Origin: an uncultured Myxococcales bacterium
Lineage (GTDB): Bacteria; Myxococcota_A; Polyangia; Polyangiales; Polyangiaceae
Length of the DNA stretch: 64,000 bases
NCBI GenBank assembly: GCA_937872925.1
Contig: CALMUT010000259.1
Coordinates: 1 to 64,000, forward strand
Direction: 5' to 3'
Below, one piece after another: positions 62,389 to 64,000 of the stretch. A program made the translations under genes and the position numbers. A model generated the notes under the pieces. That model had not been told where the DNA came from. It was given only the letters and a program-made list of their open reading frames with translations, and searched no databases. The first letter of the stretch is position 1; each line of letters starts with the position of its first letter.

Positions 62389-63588
62389 ATGCCCAGCGAT
62401 GCGGAGTTGCTCGAAAAAGCCAAACGCTACCTGTACCCGAACTATCGCCAGCCTGATCTGGTGATGAGCCACGGAAAGGGTGCCCAGCTGTGGGACCAAT
62501 CCGGAAAGCGCTACTTGGATCTCTACGCCGGCATCGCGGTCAGCACCTTGGGGCATGCGCACCCGGCGCTGGTCCAGGCGCTTGCGGACCAAGCGGGTCG
62601 GGTGATCCACCTGTCCAATTACTACTATAACGCTCCGAACATCTTGCTCGCGGAGAAGCTCTGCACCCTTTCGGGCATGTCTCGAGCCTTCTTTTGCAAC
62701 TCCGGCACCGAGGCCATGGAGGCCATGCTCAAGATGTGTCGGCGCCATTTCTTCGCCGCTGGCCAAACCGAGCGCTACCGCATGATCGCGTTCGACAGTT
62801 CCTTTCACGGACGCTCGCTCGGCGCACTCTCGCTGACGGGACAAAAAAAGTACCGCGACGGATTCGGACCATTGCCCGGCGTGACCCACGTGCCCTACGG
62901 CGACTTGGACGCGGTCGAACGGGAACTGGGCCCCGACGTCGCCGGTATAGTGGTGGAGCCCGTGCAGGGCGAGGGCGGCGTCGTGCCGGCACCCTCAGGT
63001 TTTCTGCGCGGCCTGCGCACGCTGACGGAGCAGCATGGAGCGCTGCTCCTCGCTGACGAAATCCAGACCGGCGTGGGACGCACCGGGCGCTTCCTGGCAT
63101 GTCAACACGACGATGTGGTTCCGGATGCGGTGTCCTTGGCTAAGGGCCTGGCGGGGGGCGTGCCTATTGGTGTCATGTTGTGCGGTGAGCATCTAAAAGA
63201 CGCACTGCCACCCGGAAGCCACGGCACGACCTTTGGAGGTAATCCTCTGGCTTCCCACGCTGCGCTCTGCGTGCTGTCGTTGATCGAGTCCGAAAACCTG
63301 ATGCTGCGGGCCCGAGAATCGGGCGAGTTCCTGAAACAACAACTCGGCCAGCTGGCGGACAAACACGCAAAGCACGTCGAACTGGCACGGGGCAGCGGGT
63401 TGCTCTGGGCCATCGTGCTGAGGGCAGACGTCGACGCACGAGCTTTTGTGGGCGCGATGCGCGACGCGGGCGTTCTGGTCACCCTCGCAGGTGGCCAGGG
63501 GGTGCGGCTCAGCCCTGCTTTGACCATCACCCAAGACGAGCTCGCGGAAGGGATTGCGGTGCTCGACCAAGTATTGGGAGAGCTCTGA
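62389..63588 (+). CDS. argD: Acetylornithine aminotransferase
   Basis: A 399-residue class-III PLP aminotransferase. Typical ArgD blocks: LDLYAGIAVSTLGHAHPALV near residue 44, NSGTEAMEAMLKM near 103, SFHGRSLGALSLTGQ near 140, LLADEIQTGVGRTG near 222, and VSLAKGLAGGVPIG with the PLP Lys near 249. It converts N-acetylglutamate semialdehyde to N-acetylornithine in arginine synthesis. The next gene is argF, overlapping by one base (TGATG), and the pair is the usual argDF arrangement. Confidence 0.93.
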   Translation: MPSDAELLEKAKRYLYPNYRQPDLVMSHGKGAQLWDQSGKRYLDLYAGIAVSTLGHAHPALVQALADQAGRVIHLSNYYYNAPNILLAEKLCTLSGMSRAFFCNSGTEAMEAMLKMCRRHFFAAGQTERYRMIAFDSSFHGRSLGALSLTGQKKYRDGFGPLPGVTHVPYGDLDAVERELGPDVAGIVVEPVQGEGGVVPAPSGFLRGLRTLTEQHGALLLADEIQTGVGRTGRFLACQHDDVVPDAVSLAKGLAGGVPIGVMLCGEHLKDALPPGSHGTTFGGNPLASHAALCVLSLIESENLMLRARESGEFLKQQLGQLADKHAKHVELARGSGLLWAIVLRADVDARAFVGAMRDAGVLVTLAGGQGVRLSPALTITQDELAEGIAVLDQVLGEL

Positions 63589-64000
63589 TGCCTCATTTGC
63601 TGAACCTCTCGGACTTGGGAAGCGCCGGATTGGTCCAGGTCTTGGATCGCGCCGATCGCCATCGGGCGCAGCGCGGAAAGACCGCCACGGACACGCTACG
63701 AGGCAAGTCCATCGCGCTGGTATTCGAAAAGGCGTCCACCCGCACGCGCATCTCCCTCGAAGTCGCCGTCGCGGAACTTGGCGGGCATCCCCTCGTCATC
63801 ACGAGTCAAGGCAGTCAGATGGGCCGCGGCGAGCCCATCCGAGACACCGCACGGGTGCTTTGCCGCATGGTGCACGGCATCACCTTCCGCACCAGCGGCG
63901 ACGAGCGCCTTCGAGAGATGGCGGAGTTTAGCAGCGTCCCAGTGCTAAACGCCCTGACGGACACCAGCCACCCAATGCAGTTGCTCGCCGACTTGATGAC
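63588..64000 (+). CDS. argF: Ornithine carbamoyltransferase (truncated by window end)
   Basis: The first 137 codons of ornithine carbamoyltransferase, cut by the window end. The carbamoyl-phosphate motif STRTR is at about residues 47-51 (FEKASTRTRISLEVA), then GGHPLVITSQGSQMGRGEPI, and the HPMQLLADLM block that ends the N-terminal domain. It makes citrulline from ornithine. Its ATG overlaps the argD stop by one base, so translation is coupled. Nothing abnormal is seen in the visible part. Confidence 0.95.
   Translation, partial: MPHLLNLSDLGSAGLVQVLDRADRHRAQRGKTATDTLRGKSIALVFEKASTRTRISLEVAVAELGGHPLVITSQGSQMGRGEPIRDTARVLCRMVHGITFRTSGDERLREMAEFSSVPVLNALTDTSHPMQLLADLM

Overview
The window looks like chromosome from a Myxococcota bacterium, most probably Polyangiales. 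This is an inference from very high GC, many lipoproteins with Gly/Ser/Ala-rich linkers after the lipobox, two DUF1592+DUF1552 gene pairs, formylglycine-enzyme-fold lipoproteins, eukaryotic-like Ser/Thr kinases with WD40/TPR/PEGA-like partners, a DUF2330 protein, an AgmX/PglI-type protein and a PilZ protein. No rRNA, prophage, IS element or CRISPR array was seen.

Layout. 0.7-20.5 kb is ordinary chromosome: envelope lipoproteins, monomeric isocitrate dehydrogenase, a WD40/TPR kinase, an SPFH/Band-7 protein, a TetR-PNPOx pair separated by a tripled start region, and a nucleotidyltransferase pair. 20.8-32.8 kb is an unusual RNA-rich island read almost wholly on the minus strand. It holds 17 tRNA genes for 16 amino acids, four structured RNAs that I read as bacterial Y RNAs, an HNH nuclease, a Uma2 protein, spacer repeats, and a tight operon. 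That operon encodes a Ro60-like TROVE+vWA protein, a conserved protein of unknown function, a JAMM/JAB peptidase, a ubiquitin-like protein and a minimal E1. 32.8-38.6 kb holds an FMN-barrel protein and a five-gene overlapping operon (phytoene-desaturase-like oxidoreductase, phytol/dolichol-kinase-like protein, UbiA prenyltransferase, two ArsA-type ATPases, one with an in-frame UGA). 38.8-61.5 kb returns to envelope functions: three beta-helix lipoproteins, a sigma54 FHA activator, a kinase operon, the second DUF1592/DUF1552 pair, ankyrin and Sel1 repeat proteins and a membrane-anchored subtilisin. The right end has a HAD phosphatase, argD and a truncated argF.

The system I consider most notable is the RNA island. 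Each Y-RNA candidate has a closing helix formed by its two ends, a Ro-site-like internal loop (GGCCGA or GGUCGA on one strand, UUCACU or UUCACA on the other), and a circularly permuted tRNA-like body (T arm, acceptor strand, short cap, acceptor strand, then D and anticodon arms). Three lie upstream of the Ro60-like gene, one ending only 71 bp from its start codon, and the fourth lies at the far end of the tRNA array. Closing-helix sequences differ in a compensatory way between copies. Ro60 with Y RNAs is known in bacteria, and Y RNAs with tRNA-like modules are known. The linkage here to a Ubl/E1/JAMM conjugation set and to a tRNA array, many of whose members lack the normal elbow nucleotides, is the part I cannot match to a described system.

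Limits: all calls come from reading sequence and translated frames by eye. No alignment, folding or database search was run, so family names rest on recognised motifs and Y RNA boundaries on hand-found helices.
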